Origin: Neptuniibacter halophilus
Lineage (GTDB): Bacteria; Pseudomonadota; Gammaproteobacteria; Pseudomonadales; Balneatricaceae
Reading direction: 5' to 3'
NCBI RefSeq assembly: GCF_030295765.1
Contig: NZ_AP027292.1
Span: forward strand, 3,162,001 to 3,226,000
Length of the DNA: 64,000 nt
The notes beneath the pieces were generated by a model. That model did not search any database. It saw only the letters and a list, made by a program, of their open reading frames with translations, and was not told the origin of the DNA. Both the position numbers and the translations under genes were made by a program. Positions 17,965 to 26,439 of the stretch are shown here, one piece after another; position 1 is the stretch's first letter, and each line of letters starts with the position of its first letter.

Positions 17965-18972
17965 ATGGCAAAACATAAACTCGGAATGAAATCCCTACTG
18001 GCAGGACTGGTCACAGCCTGCGCATTAATGACAGCCCCGCTGCACGCTGAAACCCTGAAAATGGCGACGGACTCCGGTGCCAAAGGTTCGCCTGCTGGCG
18101 ACACGCTGGAGCGCTGGGCTGAGCTGATTGAGAAGAACTCGGGTGGCGACATCGACGTTAAGGTGTTTTACCAGAATGAGCTGGGCAGCCAGAATGAGGT
18201 CTTTGACCTGCACGTGGCAGGTGATGTAGATGTGATGCTGAACTGGCCGATGACCTCTTATGACAAACGTATCGGCGTGATCTACACCCCGTATATGACG
18301 TTGTCCTGGGATGAAGCGCTGAAAGCCTACAGCCCGGGCGGCTGGGTCAACAACATGCTGGGTGATATCTACGCGGATATCGGTTTAAAGTTCTTCGGCC
18401 CATGGCCAGAAGGTTTTAACGGTGTAGCTACCCGGGGTAAATACGCGACTAACATCGCTGAAGCTGAGGGGCTGAAAGTACGTACCATGACTGTATTCCC
18501 GGCTCCGCAGACAATGCAGGCACTGGGCTATCAGACGGCTGCAATCGACTGGGGTGAGGTCTACACCGCACTGCAGACCGGCGTTGTTGATGGTGAAGCG
18601 GGCAACGTCATCTACTGGGATTACGAATACTTCCGCGATCAACTGGACTACTACGTGCGCAGCAAGCATTTCTTTATGACTGGCGTTCTGAGTATGAACG
18701 CAGAGTCGTTTGAATCCCTCTCCGAAGCGCACCAGAAAGTGGTAGCTGATGCGGCGAAAGAGGTGATGATGCAGCAGTTCAGCGCGGCTAAGGCGCAGGA
18801 CGAGCATTACGTTAAAGAAGCGGAAAAAGCCGGCATGAAGTATTTCGAGCTGTCTGATGAGCAGATTAAAGAGTTCGCCCGTGCTGCCCGTGAAAAAGTT
18901 TGGCCTCTGATGGACGCAGAGGTAGGCACCGAGATTATGGATACCATTCGCGGTAACGCTACACAGCTTTAA
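17965..18972 (+). CDS. TRAP transporter substrate-binding protein, DctP family
   Basis: 335 residues. The signal peptide MAKHKLGMKSLLAGLVTACA ends at APLHA-ETLKMATD. The mature part has the DctP fold: GDTLERWAELIEKNSGGDIDVKVFYQ, then GLKVRTMTVFPAPQTMQALG, where the Arg is the usual carboxylate-binding residue. It captures an organic acid in the periplasm for the DctQM pair just downstream. The substrate cannot be read from sequence. Proximity to gbdR and the C1 genes makes a betaine-related or methylated-compound acid possible. GTG at 17956 is rejected in favour of 17965 by ribosome-site spacing. Confidence 0.9.
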   Translation: MAKHKLGMKSLLAGLVTACALMTAPLHAETLKMATDSGAKGSPAGDTLERWAELIEKNSGGDIDVKVFYQNELGSQNEVFDLHVAGDVDVMLNWPMTSYDKRIGVIYTPYMTLSWDEALKAYSPGGWVNNMLGDIYADIGLKFFGPWPEGFNGVATRGKYATNIAEAEGLKVRTMTVFPAPQTMQALGYQTAAIDWGEVYTALQTGVVDGEAGNVIYWDYEYFRDQLDYYVRSKHFFMTGVLSMNAESFESLSEAHQKVVADAAKEVMMQQFSAAKAQDEHYVKEAEKAGMKYFELSDEQIKEFARAAREKVWPLMDAEVGTEIMDTIRGNATQL

Positions 18973-19039
18973 AACCGTATGACTGGCGAACGGCGGCTGC
19001 TCTCAGGTTGTCGCCGTTCTTTCCTTTAAGGTGTTCAAG

Positions 19040-19567
19040 ATGCGTTTATTACTCTCACTTGATAAAAAATTTGGTTGGTTACTGGATGCCACCGCTCTGA
19101 TCAGCAGTCTGATGCTGGTGGGGCTGATGCTGTTTCTGGTGGTGGCCCGCTATGTGTTTGGCTGGTCGATTATCGGCCTGCTGGAACTGATCATGGTGTT
19201 TGGCATGTGGCTTTATATGGTGGGCGGCCTGATTGCCAGCCGCAAGCGTGAGCATCTGGTTGTTGATTTTGTGCAGAGTAATCTGCAAGACCAGATGATC
19301 CGTCGTATCCATCAAAGTTTTCTTTCTCTGATCACGCTGGTGATCACCCTGTTTTTTGTTTATCTCTCTTACCGGATGCTGAAGTGGGGTATGCGGCGCC
19401 CGCAGCACACGCCGGGGCTTTCTATCCCGTTATGGGTGCCACAGAGTGCCATTATGTTCGCCAGCGTCGGCTGTGCCCTCTATGCGCTGCGTGACTTTAT
19501 TCAGAGTGTACTGGGTTACGCCTTCAGTACGTCCGCTGATGCAACATCCGATAAGGAGGGGAACTGA
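19040..19567 (+). CDS. TRAP transporter small permease, DctQ family
   Basis: 175 residues with four hydrophobic spans: LMLVGLMLFLVVARYVFG, LELIMVFGMWLYMVGGLIA, ITLVITLFFVYLS and SAIMFASVGCALYALRDF. The SRKREHLVVDF loop after span 2 is the usual DctQ mark. The small subunit pairs with DctM. Its stop overlaps the DctM start by one base (TGATG), so expression is coupled. GTG 19031 is an alternative start. Confidence 0.88.
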   Translation: MRLLLSLDKKFGWLLDATALISSLMLVGLMLFLVVARYVFGWSIIGLLELIMVFGMWLYMVGGLIASRKREHLVVDFVQSNLQDQMIRRIHQSFLSLITLVITLFFVYLSYRMLKWGMRRPQHTPGLSIPLWVPQSAIMFASVGCALYALRDFIQSVLGYAFSTSADATSDKEGN

Positions 19568-20865
19568 TGGAAGGATTAATTGCGGTTGGCATCCTGCTGT
19601 TCCTGATGATTGTCGGGGTGCCGGTTGCCTGGTCATTTGCCGGGGTGCTGGCTTATCTGACGTTCGCTTACGACGCGAACTTTAATACCCTGATGTTGCA
19701 GGGGTACCGTTCGATCGATTCAGTGATCCTGATTGCGCTGCCCCTGTTTGTGTTAACCGGTTACCTGATGCAGAGCGGGGGGATCGCCCACCGGCTGGTC
19801 GATTTTATCGAGGTGCTGGTCGGCAAGCGTAAGGGCGGTATGGGTGCCTCTATGGTGCTTGCTTCCGGTATCTTCGGTGCGATTGCCGGAACGGCAACCG
19901 CGGCGGTGGCATCGATCGGTACCATTATGATCGATCCGCTGGAGAAACGTGGCTATCCACGGGGCTACTCATCGGCGCTGTTGGGAATCTCCTCTTTGCT
20001 GGGGATTCTGATTCCTCCATCAATCACCATGATCCTGTTCGCGGTAGTCACCCGTCAGTCTGTGGCGGCCTGCTTTGCGGCGTCTATTGGCCCTGCGCTG
20101 TTGCTGATTGCCGGTCTGATTCTGGCGAACCGTTTCAGTGTCAGCCGGGTGTTCAGCGAGGCCTCTGCCGGTGCCAAAGACGGGCTGGAAAACCTCCCCG
20201 GTAAGGGCCAGGCGACCCTGAAGGCGCTGCCTGCGCTCTCATTACCGGTGGTGATTCTGGGCGGCATTTATGGCGGTATCTGTACACCAACCGAAGCGGC
20301 AGCGATCGCAGCATTTGTGGCGATTGTGATCGGCTTTTTTGTTTATCGTGATTTGACCATTAAGCGCCTTAGCAGCAGTGTCATTGCGGCAGCAGAAACC
20401 ACCGGCACGGTGATTCTTATTTTGCTGTTCAGCTTTATGATCGGGCGTATTCTGGCCTCTGAGCGAATTCCCCAGGAGCTGACCGAGACGATCACGGCGC
20501 TGGTGAAAGACCCGTTGATGATTCTGATTGCGGTGAACCTGTTCCTGATTGTCACCGGGATGATCATGGACGATGTGTCGGTCACGGTGGTGGTGGCTCC
20601 GCTGTTTATGCCACTGATGGTCGCCAGCGGGGTAGACCCGATCCACTACGCGTCGATTGTTGCCTGTTCGGTGGTGATTGGTGCTAACAGTCCACCGGTT
20701 GCGCCGATCCTCTATATGGCCTGCCGGATTGGCAAGGTGGGTATTCATCATGCGGTGATGCCGGCGATCTATCTGATTCTGTTTGTCGGCCTGCCGGTGA
20801 TGGCGCTGACCAGTTTCGTGCCGGAGATTTCGCTGTTCCTGCCACGATTATTCGGTTTGATCTGA
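19567..20865 (+). CDS. TRAP transporter large permease, DctM family
   Basis: 432 residues, about 11-12 spans, the ion-coupled translocation subunit. Family segments: GASMVLASGIFGAIAGTATAAVASIG, SLLGILIPPSITMILFAV, YGGICTPTEAAAIAAF and VIGANSPPVAPILYMACRIG. It completes a dctPQM operon in binding-protein, small, large order. A terminator follows 20 nt after the stop. Length is normal for the family. Confidence 0.92.
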   Translation: MEGLIAVGILLFLMIVGVPVAWSFAGVLAYLTFAYDANFNTLMLQGYRSIDSVILIALPLFVLTGYLMQSGGIAHRLVDFIEVLVGKRKGGMGASMVLASGIFGAIAGTATAAVASIGTIMIDPLEKRGYPRGYSSALLGISSLLGILIPPSITMILFAVVTRQSVAACFAASIGPALLLIAGLILANRFSVSRVFSEASAGAKDGLENLPGKGQATLKALPALSLPVVILGGIYGGICTPTEAAAIAAFVAIVIGFFVYRDLTIKRLSSSVIAAAETTGTVILILLFSFMIGRILASERIPQELTETITALVKDPLMILIAVNLFLIVTGMIMDDVSVTVVVAPLFMPLMVASGVDPIHYASIVACSVVIGANSPPVAPILYMACRIGKVGIHHAVMPAIYLILFVGLPVMALTSFVPEISLFLPRLFGLI

Positions 20866-20885
20866 TTGCTTTTATACAGCAAAGC

Positions 20886-20907
20886 GGGGCCTTCATGGCC
20901 CCTTTTT
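20886..20907 (+). terminator. Terminator of the TRAP operon
   Basis: GGGGCC/GGCCCC stem, 5-nt loop, five T residues. Confidence 0.8.
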
Positions 20908-20919
20908 GATATCTGATCT

Positions 20920-21130
20920 CAATCTGCTTTCGCCCTGAGGCGAGTTAAGACTTTTGTTCGGCCAAAAGTCTTAACAATCTAAAGGCCGCCCCGCATCTTG
21001 TCCTGCTGCGCAGGATTCCCTGCGTGTTTCGCTTAAAAAGGGGGCTGCGGAACTCGGCCTGACAGCGGCCTCAGACAGTCCTCGCCCTTGATCCTTTTTT
21101 AGCTCCAATACTCGGCTACGCTGAGGGGGT
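20920..21130. repeat. Structured non-coding element, possibly a dispersed repeat
   Basis: No coding frame of quality. A perfect 13-bp inverted repeat GTTAAGACTTTTG/CAAAAGTCTTAAC lies at 20944-20956 and 20963-20975. A TCCTG/CAGGA hairpin follows near 21000, then a GGCC-stem hairpin in the GC-rich tract near 21057-21075. The series of hairpins and lack of a T tail argue against a simple terminator. I believe similar sequence recurs between genes of marine gammaproteobacteria, but cannot verify it here. Confidence 0.45.
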
Positions 21131-21538
21131 AAAGGTTCGTGCCACTCGAACTGATGTCGATGTAACTACCTGTTATGTCCTGGAATTAAATTATCAAATG
21201 ACAGATTTTGGTGCTCAAATATAAGACGTTACCGTTCTTCGTTTTTTAGTCGCCTAAGTGTAAGTTTCTGTCGTGTTCGCAACATCAGTCATATGCGCAA
21301 AGCACGAGAATAACGGTGTGTCCTGTGCTCATGGTGTGCAAGCTTAAGGTGTCAGGATATGGTAGCGACTAGGCGTTACCGCTGATCTTCTGTTACAGGG
21401 ATCAGGTCGGGGTGTTACAGGTATGCGCGTTCCTGTAACACCCCGGCAACTTCTTTTTCCCGTTCTCTGCCCATACTCACTGCGGCAAATTTCCGATACT
21501 CTAAGCTCAGTTTTTCTAATCCACGGTTGGAGCTGACC
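21131..21538. promoter_or_regulatory. Gap with long palindrome before the GST gene
   Basis: About 400 nt with no gene. It holds perfect 14-bp arms CGGGGTGTTACAGG (21408-21421) and CCTGTAACACCCCG (21432-21445) around a 10-nt centre, plus an extra direct half-site TGTTACAGGG at 21391-21400. This may be an operator or a hairpin. The GST ribosome site GGAG is at 21528-21531. Confidence 0.5.
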
Positions 21539-22114
21539 ATGTCGATCACTGTTTACGGTTCATACCCTTCGCCTTTTGTGCGTCGTGTGCGTATGACGCT
21601 GGAAGGAATTGAACACCACTTTGAGCCGGTTGATGTCTATAACGATCAGGGGCGGGCGGAGTACGCCAGAATCACGCCGATCCGCAAACTGCCGGTACTG
21701 GTTGAGGATGACCAGACGATCTTTGATTCGCATGTGATCTGTGAATATCTCCGGCAGAAAAAGGACCTGCCGCCGCTGAGTCTGGATCAGCATAACCTGA
21801 TCAGTGCGATTGATGCGGTGACCGATTCGCTGATTGTGCTGTTTATGGCAACCCGTTCTGGTCTGGAGCCGAGCGCCGGGCAGTTGATGTTTAAACTCCA
21901 GTTGGAGCGGATTCCCGACAGTCTGAACTGGCTGAATCAGCAGGCAGAGCAGGGGGCTTTCGCTGACTGGGATATGCCGGTGATCGCCCTGATCGCGACG
22001 CTGGACTGGGTTGAGTTCCGGTCACTCTATGATTTCAGCCCCTATCCGGCGCTGCTAGCTGCACGTGAGCAGTTCCGTGATCGCCCGGTAGTATCTGAAA
22101 CTTACCCGAAGTAA
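21539..22114 (+). CDS. Glutathione S-transferase family protein
   Basis: 191 residues. The N-terminal thioredoxin-like domain starts ITVYGSYPSPFVRRVRMTLE, where SPF is the usual active-site region with Ser; KLPVLVEDDQTIFDSHVICEYL holds the cis-Pro and glutathione-binding DS pair. The C-terminal all-helical domain follows (about 85-190). Cytosolic. It may conjugate or reduce an electrophile. There is no direct tie to the formate genes; the fds operon converges on it. Start 21539 fits GGAG spacing better than TTG 21527. Confidence 0.87.
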   Translation: MSITVYGSYPSPFVRRVRMTLEGIEHHFEPVDVYNDQGRAEYARITPIRKLPVLVEDDQTIFDSHVICEYLRQKKDLPPLSLDQHNLISAIDAVTDSLIVLFMATRSGLEPSAGQLMFKLQLERIPDSLNWLNQQAEQGAFADWDMPVIALIATLDWVEFRSLYDFSPYPALLAAREQFRDRPVVSETYPK

Positions 22115-22129
22115 CCGGGCGCTGATCTG

Positions 22130-22447
22130 ATGTTGGATGTCAGGGTCTGTCCTTCCTGCCTGACTCGTCGTGCTAATGGCTTCAGCCGGGTCTCAGAGAA
22201 GATCTGGCAAGCCTGTCTGGCATACCTGCCGGTGAACTATCCGGATGCCCTGATTGAGCAGGATGACTTTATTGAGGTCTATCTCAGTGCGCAGTGCCGT
22301 CAGTTGCTGATGAGCAGCGAGGAGGGGTTTAACGTTGAGGATGGCTTGCTGCAGGAGGTGATCCGGCAGGGGTTTGTCAGTTATCGTATGAGCGATCCGA
22401 AACAGCGTGATGCGCCCACCGGCCAGTGTCGGGGGCGCCTTGAATGA
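22130..22447 (+). CDS. Hypothetical protein after the GST gene
   Basis: 105-residue frame, starting MLDVRVCPSCLTRRANGFSR, with one CxxC near the N-terminus and no second pair, so a complete zinc ribbon is not evident. Amino-acid use in its first 85 residues looks protein-like; the Arg-rich tail is less so. It follows the GST stop by 15 nt without a good ribosome site, so it may be translated by read-through coupling or may not be a gene. Confidence 0.45.
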   Translation: MLDVRVCPSCLTRRANGFSRVSEKIWQACLAYLPVNYPDALIEQDDFIEVYLSAQCRQLLMSSEEGFNVEDGLLQEVIRQGFVSYRMSDPKQRDAPTGQCRGRLE

Positions 22448-22458
22448 CTGCAGCGTGA

Positions 22459-22683
22459 TTACTTCAGTAACAGTACGGCAGACTGAGCTTCCGGGCTCAG
22501 TTCGTTGCCTTCGGTGGTTTCCTCCAGGTAGCTGCGGATCTGCTGCTTCATGGAGCGGGCCCAGAACTTCTGCATATGGCCGGCGATAATCTTCGCGACT
22601 TCATCGTCAGAACCCACATGGGCATTGTTGGCGGCAATCTGGTTCGCCATTTTAATCAGGCTGGCCAATTGATGGTTTGCCAT
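22459..22683 (-). CDS. fdsD: NAD-formate dehydrogenase delta subunit
   Basis: 74 residues. MANHQLASLIKMANQIAANN and HMQKFWARSMKQQI are the family features of the small FdsD subunit of soluble, O2-tolerant molybdenum formate dehydrogenases. It is thought to aid assembly or stability of the complex. Last gene of the fdsGBA-fdhD-fdsD order, 11 nt after fdhD. Confidence 0.88.
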   Translation of the reverse strand: MANHQLASLIKMANQIAANNAHVGSDDEVAKIIAGHMQKFWARSMKQQIRSYLEETTEGNELSPEAQSAVLLLK

Positions 22684-22694
22684 AACAGTTCCTC

Positions 22695-23564
22695 TTACTC
22701 TGAAAGGTCAGCGTCGGGCTGACTTGCATGATAAACAACGTGGCGGCCGCTGCGGGCGAAACCGATCAGGTTGAGACCGGACTCTTCCGCCATATCGATC
22801 GCCAACTGGCTGGCGGCGGAAACCGCAACCAGCGTTGAAACACCGCAACTGCTGGATTTATGAACCATCTCATAGCTGGCGCGGCTGGAAACCAGCACAA
22901 AGCCATCACTCAGGTCCTGATCGCTGAGGCAGAGGGTGCCCAGCAGTTTATCCAGTGCGTTATGCCGGCCGATATCTTCGCGCACTAACTGAATATTACC
23001 GTCCCGGTCACACCAGGCGGCGCCGTGACAGGCGCCGGTCAGTTGTTGCAGTGGTTGGTGATCAGCCAGAGAAGCGACCGCTTTTTCGATGCTTTGTGCT
23101 GCCACCAGTGGGGTCGGTTTAACCGCTGCCAGGGGGCGAATCGCCTGATGCAGGGATTCGGCGCCGCAAAGGCCACAACCGGTACGGCCGGTGAGATTGC
23201 GGCGGCGCTCCTTCAGCGCCATTGCCCGCTGGCTGGTGATCGAAATATGGATCTCAACACCCTGATGTACCCGGCCCGGGTCGGCGACCAGCTCCAGCTC
23301 ATAGATCTCATCCGCTTTCTGAATGATCCCTTCACTGAGGCTGAAACCGATGGCAAAGGCTTCCAGATCGCTGGGGCTGGCCATCATCACCGCATGGGAG
23401 ATGCCATTGTAGACCATTGCCACCGGTACTTCGGCGGCAATCTGATCCAGCGTACTGATCTGGTTGCCCTGATAGCGACGTTCAACCCGGGTCTGGGCAT
23501 GGCAATGCTCCAGACCCAGATTCAGTTCGTCACTGCTGCTTTTTTCCATGGAAATCAGTGCCAT
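22695..23564 (-). CDS. fdhD: Formate dehydrogenase sulfurtransferase accessory protein
   Basis: 289 residues. FdhD passes sulfur from a cysteine desulfurase to the bis-MGD molybdenum cofactor, needed for FDH activity. The essential CxxC lies in GRTGCGLCGAES; the conserved core DRDGNIQLVREDIGRHNALDKL is present. Start 23564 is chosen for AGGAGG upstream and lies 14 nt after fdsA; the frame to 23657 would overlap fdsA. Placed between fdsA and fdsD as in known fds operons. Confidence 0.92.
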   Translation of the reverse strand: MALISMEKSSSDELNLGLEHCHAQTRVERRYQGNQISTLDQIAAEVPVAMVYNGISHAVMMASPSDLEAFAIGFSLSEGIIQKADEIYELELVADPGRVHQGVEIHISITSQRAMALKERRRNLTGRTGCGLCGAESLHQAIRPLAAVKPTPLVAAQSIEKAVASLADHQPLQQLTGACHGAAWCDRDGNIQLVREDIGRHNALDKLLGTLCLSDQDLSDGFVLVSSRASYEMVHKSSSCGVSTLVAVSAASQLAIDMAEESGLNLIGFARSGRHVVYHASQPDADLSE

Positions 23565-23578
23565 TTTAGCCTCCTGAA

Positions 23579-26437
23579 TTACGCGGGTGCTTTGTCCCGG
23601 GCTTGTTTCAGCAGGCCCAGTTGCTGCTCCTTGAATGCGTTGTAGCGTTGTTGCCACTCAGAAGGCGCATTCACTTTCACGGCCTGTACCGCGGTTACCT
23701 TGTACTCAGGGCAGTTGGTTGCCCAGTCTGAGTTATCGGTGGTGACCACATTGGCACCGCTGGCCGGATGATGGAAGGTAGTATAAACCACCCCCGGCTG
23801 CATCCGGTCGGAGATCCGTGCCCGCATGACGGTTTCACCGGCGCGGCTGGCGATGCCAACCCAGTCGCCGTCAACGATACCGCGATCTTCCGCATCCTGT
23901 GGGTGCAATTCCAGTACATCTTCGTCATGCCAGACCTGATTGTCGGTACGGCGTGTCTGAGCACCTACGTTGTATTGCGACAGGATTCGGCCGGTCGTCA
24001 GCAGCAGTGGGTACTTGCGGGTGGAGCGTTCTTCGGTGGCCACGTACTCCGTGATCGCAAAGTGACCTTTGCCAATCGGGAAACTTTCCAGATGCATGGT
24101 CGGCGTGCCTTCCGGTGCCAGGTCATTACATGGCCACTGGATGCTGCCGAGCTCGTCCAGACGGTCGTAGCTGACTCCGCTGAAGGTAGGCGTCAGGCTG
24201 GCGATCTCATCCATGATTTCGGATGGGTGCTGGTAGTTCATTTCATAGCCCAGTGCATTGGAGAGCGCCACAGTAACCTCCCAGTCCTGCAGGCCGGCCA
24301 GTGGTGGCATCACTTTGCGAACCCGGTTGATACGGCGTTCGGCATTGGTGAAGGTGCCATCTTTCTCAAGGAAGGAGGAACCCGGCAGGAAGACATGGGC
24401 AAACTTCGCGGTTTCGTTGAGGAAGATATCCTGTACTACCAGACATTCCAGTGAGCGCAGAGCGGCTTCCACATGGTTGGTGTTCGGGTCAGACTGAGCG
24501 ATATCTTCGCCCTGACAGTACATGCCCTTGTAGGTGCCATCGAGTGCGGCATCAAACATGTTCGGGATACGCAGGCCCGGCTCGTTATCCAGTTTTACAC
24601 CCCAGACGGATTCAAAGCGTGCCCGCACTGCATCGTCAGAGACATGCTGGTAGCCCGGCAGTTCGTGCGGGAAGGAACCCATGTCGCAGGAGCCCTGCAC
24701 GTTGTTCTGACCACGCAGCGGGTTAACACCTACGCCTTCACGACCGATGTTTCCTGTGGCCAGCGCCAGATTGGCGATACCCATGACCATGCTGGAGCCC
24801 TGACTGTGTTCGGTGACGCCCAGACCGTAGTAGATCGCCGCGTTTTTCGCACGGGCATAGATCCGCGCAGCGCTGCGCAGTTCGGCTGCCGGGATACCGG
24901 TGATCTCTTCGGTGCTTTCAGGAGAGTGGCGCTCTTCTGAGATGAAGGTGCGCCATGCCTGATAGGCCTGCTCTTCGCAGCGATCAGCGATAAAGGCCTG
25001 ATCTTCCAGCCCTTCGGTAATGACCACGTGGGCCATCGCATTGATAAAGGCGACGTTGCTGCCCGGACGCAGTTTAAGGTGGTGCTGGGTTTCTACATGA
25101 GGGCTTTTTACCAGATCGATACGCCGTGGATCAGCAACGATCAGGCTGGCACCCTGACGCAGACGTTTTTTCAGCAATGAGCCGAATACCGGATGGGCAT
25201 CGGTCGGGTTAGCGCCGATTACCATAATCGCATGGGCCTGCATCACCGAATCGAAAGTCTGGGTACCTGCTGACTCACCCAGCGTGGTCTTCAGGCCATA
25301 ACCGGTGGGTGAGTGGCAGACCCGGGCACAGGTATCGGTATTGTTGTTACCGAACGCGGCACGGATCAGTTTCTGCACCAGATAGGTCTCTTCGTTGGTA
25401 CAGCGGGAGGAGGTGATACCCCCCACACTTTCGCGGCCGTATCTTTCCTGAATACCCTTCAGTTTTGAGGCGGCGAAACTCAGTGCTTCCTCCCAGGAGA
25501 CCTCCTGCCATGGCTGATCGATGGAGTCACGGATCATCGGCTGAGTGATGCGGTCAGTATGGGTGGCGTAGCCAAAGGCAAAGCGGCCCTTAACACACGA
25601 GTGGCCATGGTTAGCCTGACCATCTTTATACGGCACCATGCGAACCACTTCGCTGCCTTTCATCTCGGCCTTGAACTGGCAGCCAACGCCGCAGTAGGCG
25701 CAGGTGGTCACGACGGAGTGTTCTGGCTGACCTTTGTCGATAACGCTTTTCTCCATCAGGGTCGCGGTCGGGCAGGCCTGTACGCAGGCGCCACAGGAGA
25801 CACATTCGGAGTCGAGGAAATCTTCTTTCTGACCCGGCGATACCGTGGATTTGAAACCCCGGTTATCGATGGTCAGGGCAAAGGTGCCCTGAACCTCTTC
25901 ACAGGCACGAACACAACGGGAGCAGACGATACATTTGCTCGGATCGAAGGTGAAGTAAGGGTTGGACTCATCCTTCTCGGCGTGGAGGTGGTTGTTGCCC
26001 TCAAAGCCGTAACGCACTTCACGCAGACCAACCGCACCGGCCACATCCTGCAGTTCGCAGTTGCCGTTGGCGGGGCAGGTGAGGCAATCCAGTGGGTGAT
26101 CGGAGATATACAGCTCCATGATATTGCGGCGCAGGCGGGCCAGCTTGTCATTTTGCGTGGTAACCTGCATCCCCTCTTCAACCGGGGTGGTGCAGGAAGC
26201 CGGCGTTCCGCGACGGCCGCTGATCTCTACCGCACAGATCCGGCAGGAACCAAAGGCTTCCAGATTATCTGAGGCGCAGAGCTTGGGAATATTGATGTCT
26301 GCTTCGGCTGCGGCACGCAGCACCGAGGTACCTTCCGGTACGGTAACTGAAACGCCGTCGATCTCCAGAGTGATCAGGTTTTCTGACAACTGGGCCGGGG
26401 TGCCGTAATCTTTGTTCGGATCGAAATACTGCAGCAT
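23579..26437 (-). CDS. fdsA: NAD-formate dehydrogenase alpha (catalytic) subunit
   Basis: 952 residues. It oxidises formate to CO2 at a bis-MGD molybdenum centre. N-terminus: [2Fe-2S] ferredoxin domain (CASDNLEAFGSCRICA), then a His-Cys cluster site (HPLDCLTCPANGNCELQ), two 4Fe-4S motifs (CIVCSRCVRACEE and CVSCGACVQACPT), a further cluster CAYCGVGCQF, and then the molybdopterin domain. The active-site ligand is Cys, not selenocysteine, in ARVCHSPTGYG. Length matches Cupriavidus FdsA. Last step of the betaine C1 route. Two bases separate it from fdsB. Confidence 0.95.
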   Translation of the reverse strand: MLQYFDPNKDYGTPAQLSENLITLEIDGVSVTVPEGTSVLRAAAEADINIPKLCASDNLEAFGSCRICAVEISGRRGTPASCTTPVEEGMQVTTQNDKLARLRRNIMELYISDHPLDCLTCPANGNCELQDVAGAVGLREVRYGFEGNNHLHAEKDESNPYFTFDPSKCIVCSRCVRACEEVQGTFALTIDNRGFKSTVSPGQKEDFLDSECVSCGACVQACPTATLMEKSVIDKGQPEHSVVTTCAYCGVGCQFKAEMKGSEVVRMVPYKDGQANHGHSCVKGRFAFGYATHTDRITQPMIRDSIDQPWQEVSWEEALSFAASKLKGIQERYGRESVGGITSSRCTNEETYLVQKLIRAAFGNNNTDTCARVCHSPTGYGLKTTLGESAGTQTFDSVMQAHAIMVIGANPTDAHPVFGSLLKKRLRQGASLIVADPRRIDLVKSPHVETQHHLKLRPGSNVAFINAMAHVVITEGLEDQAFIADRCEEQAYQAWRTFISEERHSPESTEEITGIPAAELRSAARIYARAKNAAIYYGLGVTEHSQGSSMVMGIANLALATGNIGREGVGVNPLRGQNNVQGSCDMGSFPHELPGYQHVSDDAVRARFESVWGVKLDNEPGLRIPNMFDAALDGTYKGMYCQGEDIAQSDPNTNHVEAALRSLECLVVQDIFLNETAKFAHVFLPGSSFLEKDGTFTNAERRINRVRKVMPPLAGLQDWEVTVALSNALGYEMNYQHPSEIMDEIASLTPTFSGVSYDRLDELGSIQWPCNDLAPEGTPTMHLESFPIGKGHFAITEYVATEERSTRKYPLLLTTGRILSQYNVGAQTRRTDNQVWHDEDVLELHPQDAEDRGIVDGDWVGIASRAGETVMRARISDRMQPGVVYTTFHHPASGANVVTTDNSDWATNCPEYKVTAVQAVKVNAPSEWQQRYNAFKEQQLGLLKQARDKAPA

Positions 26438-26439
26438 GA

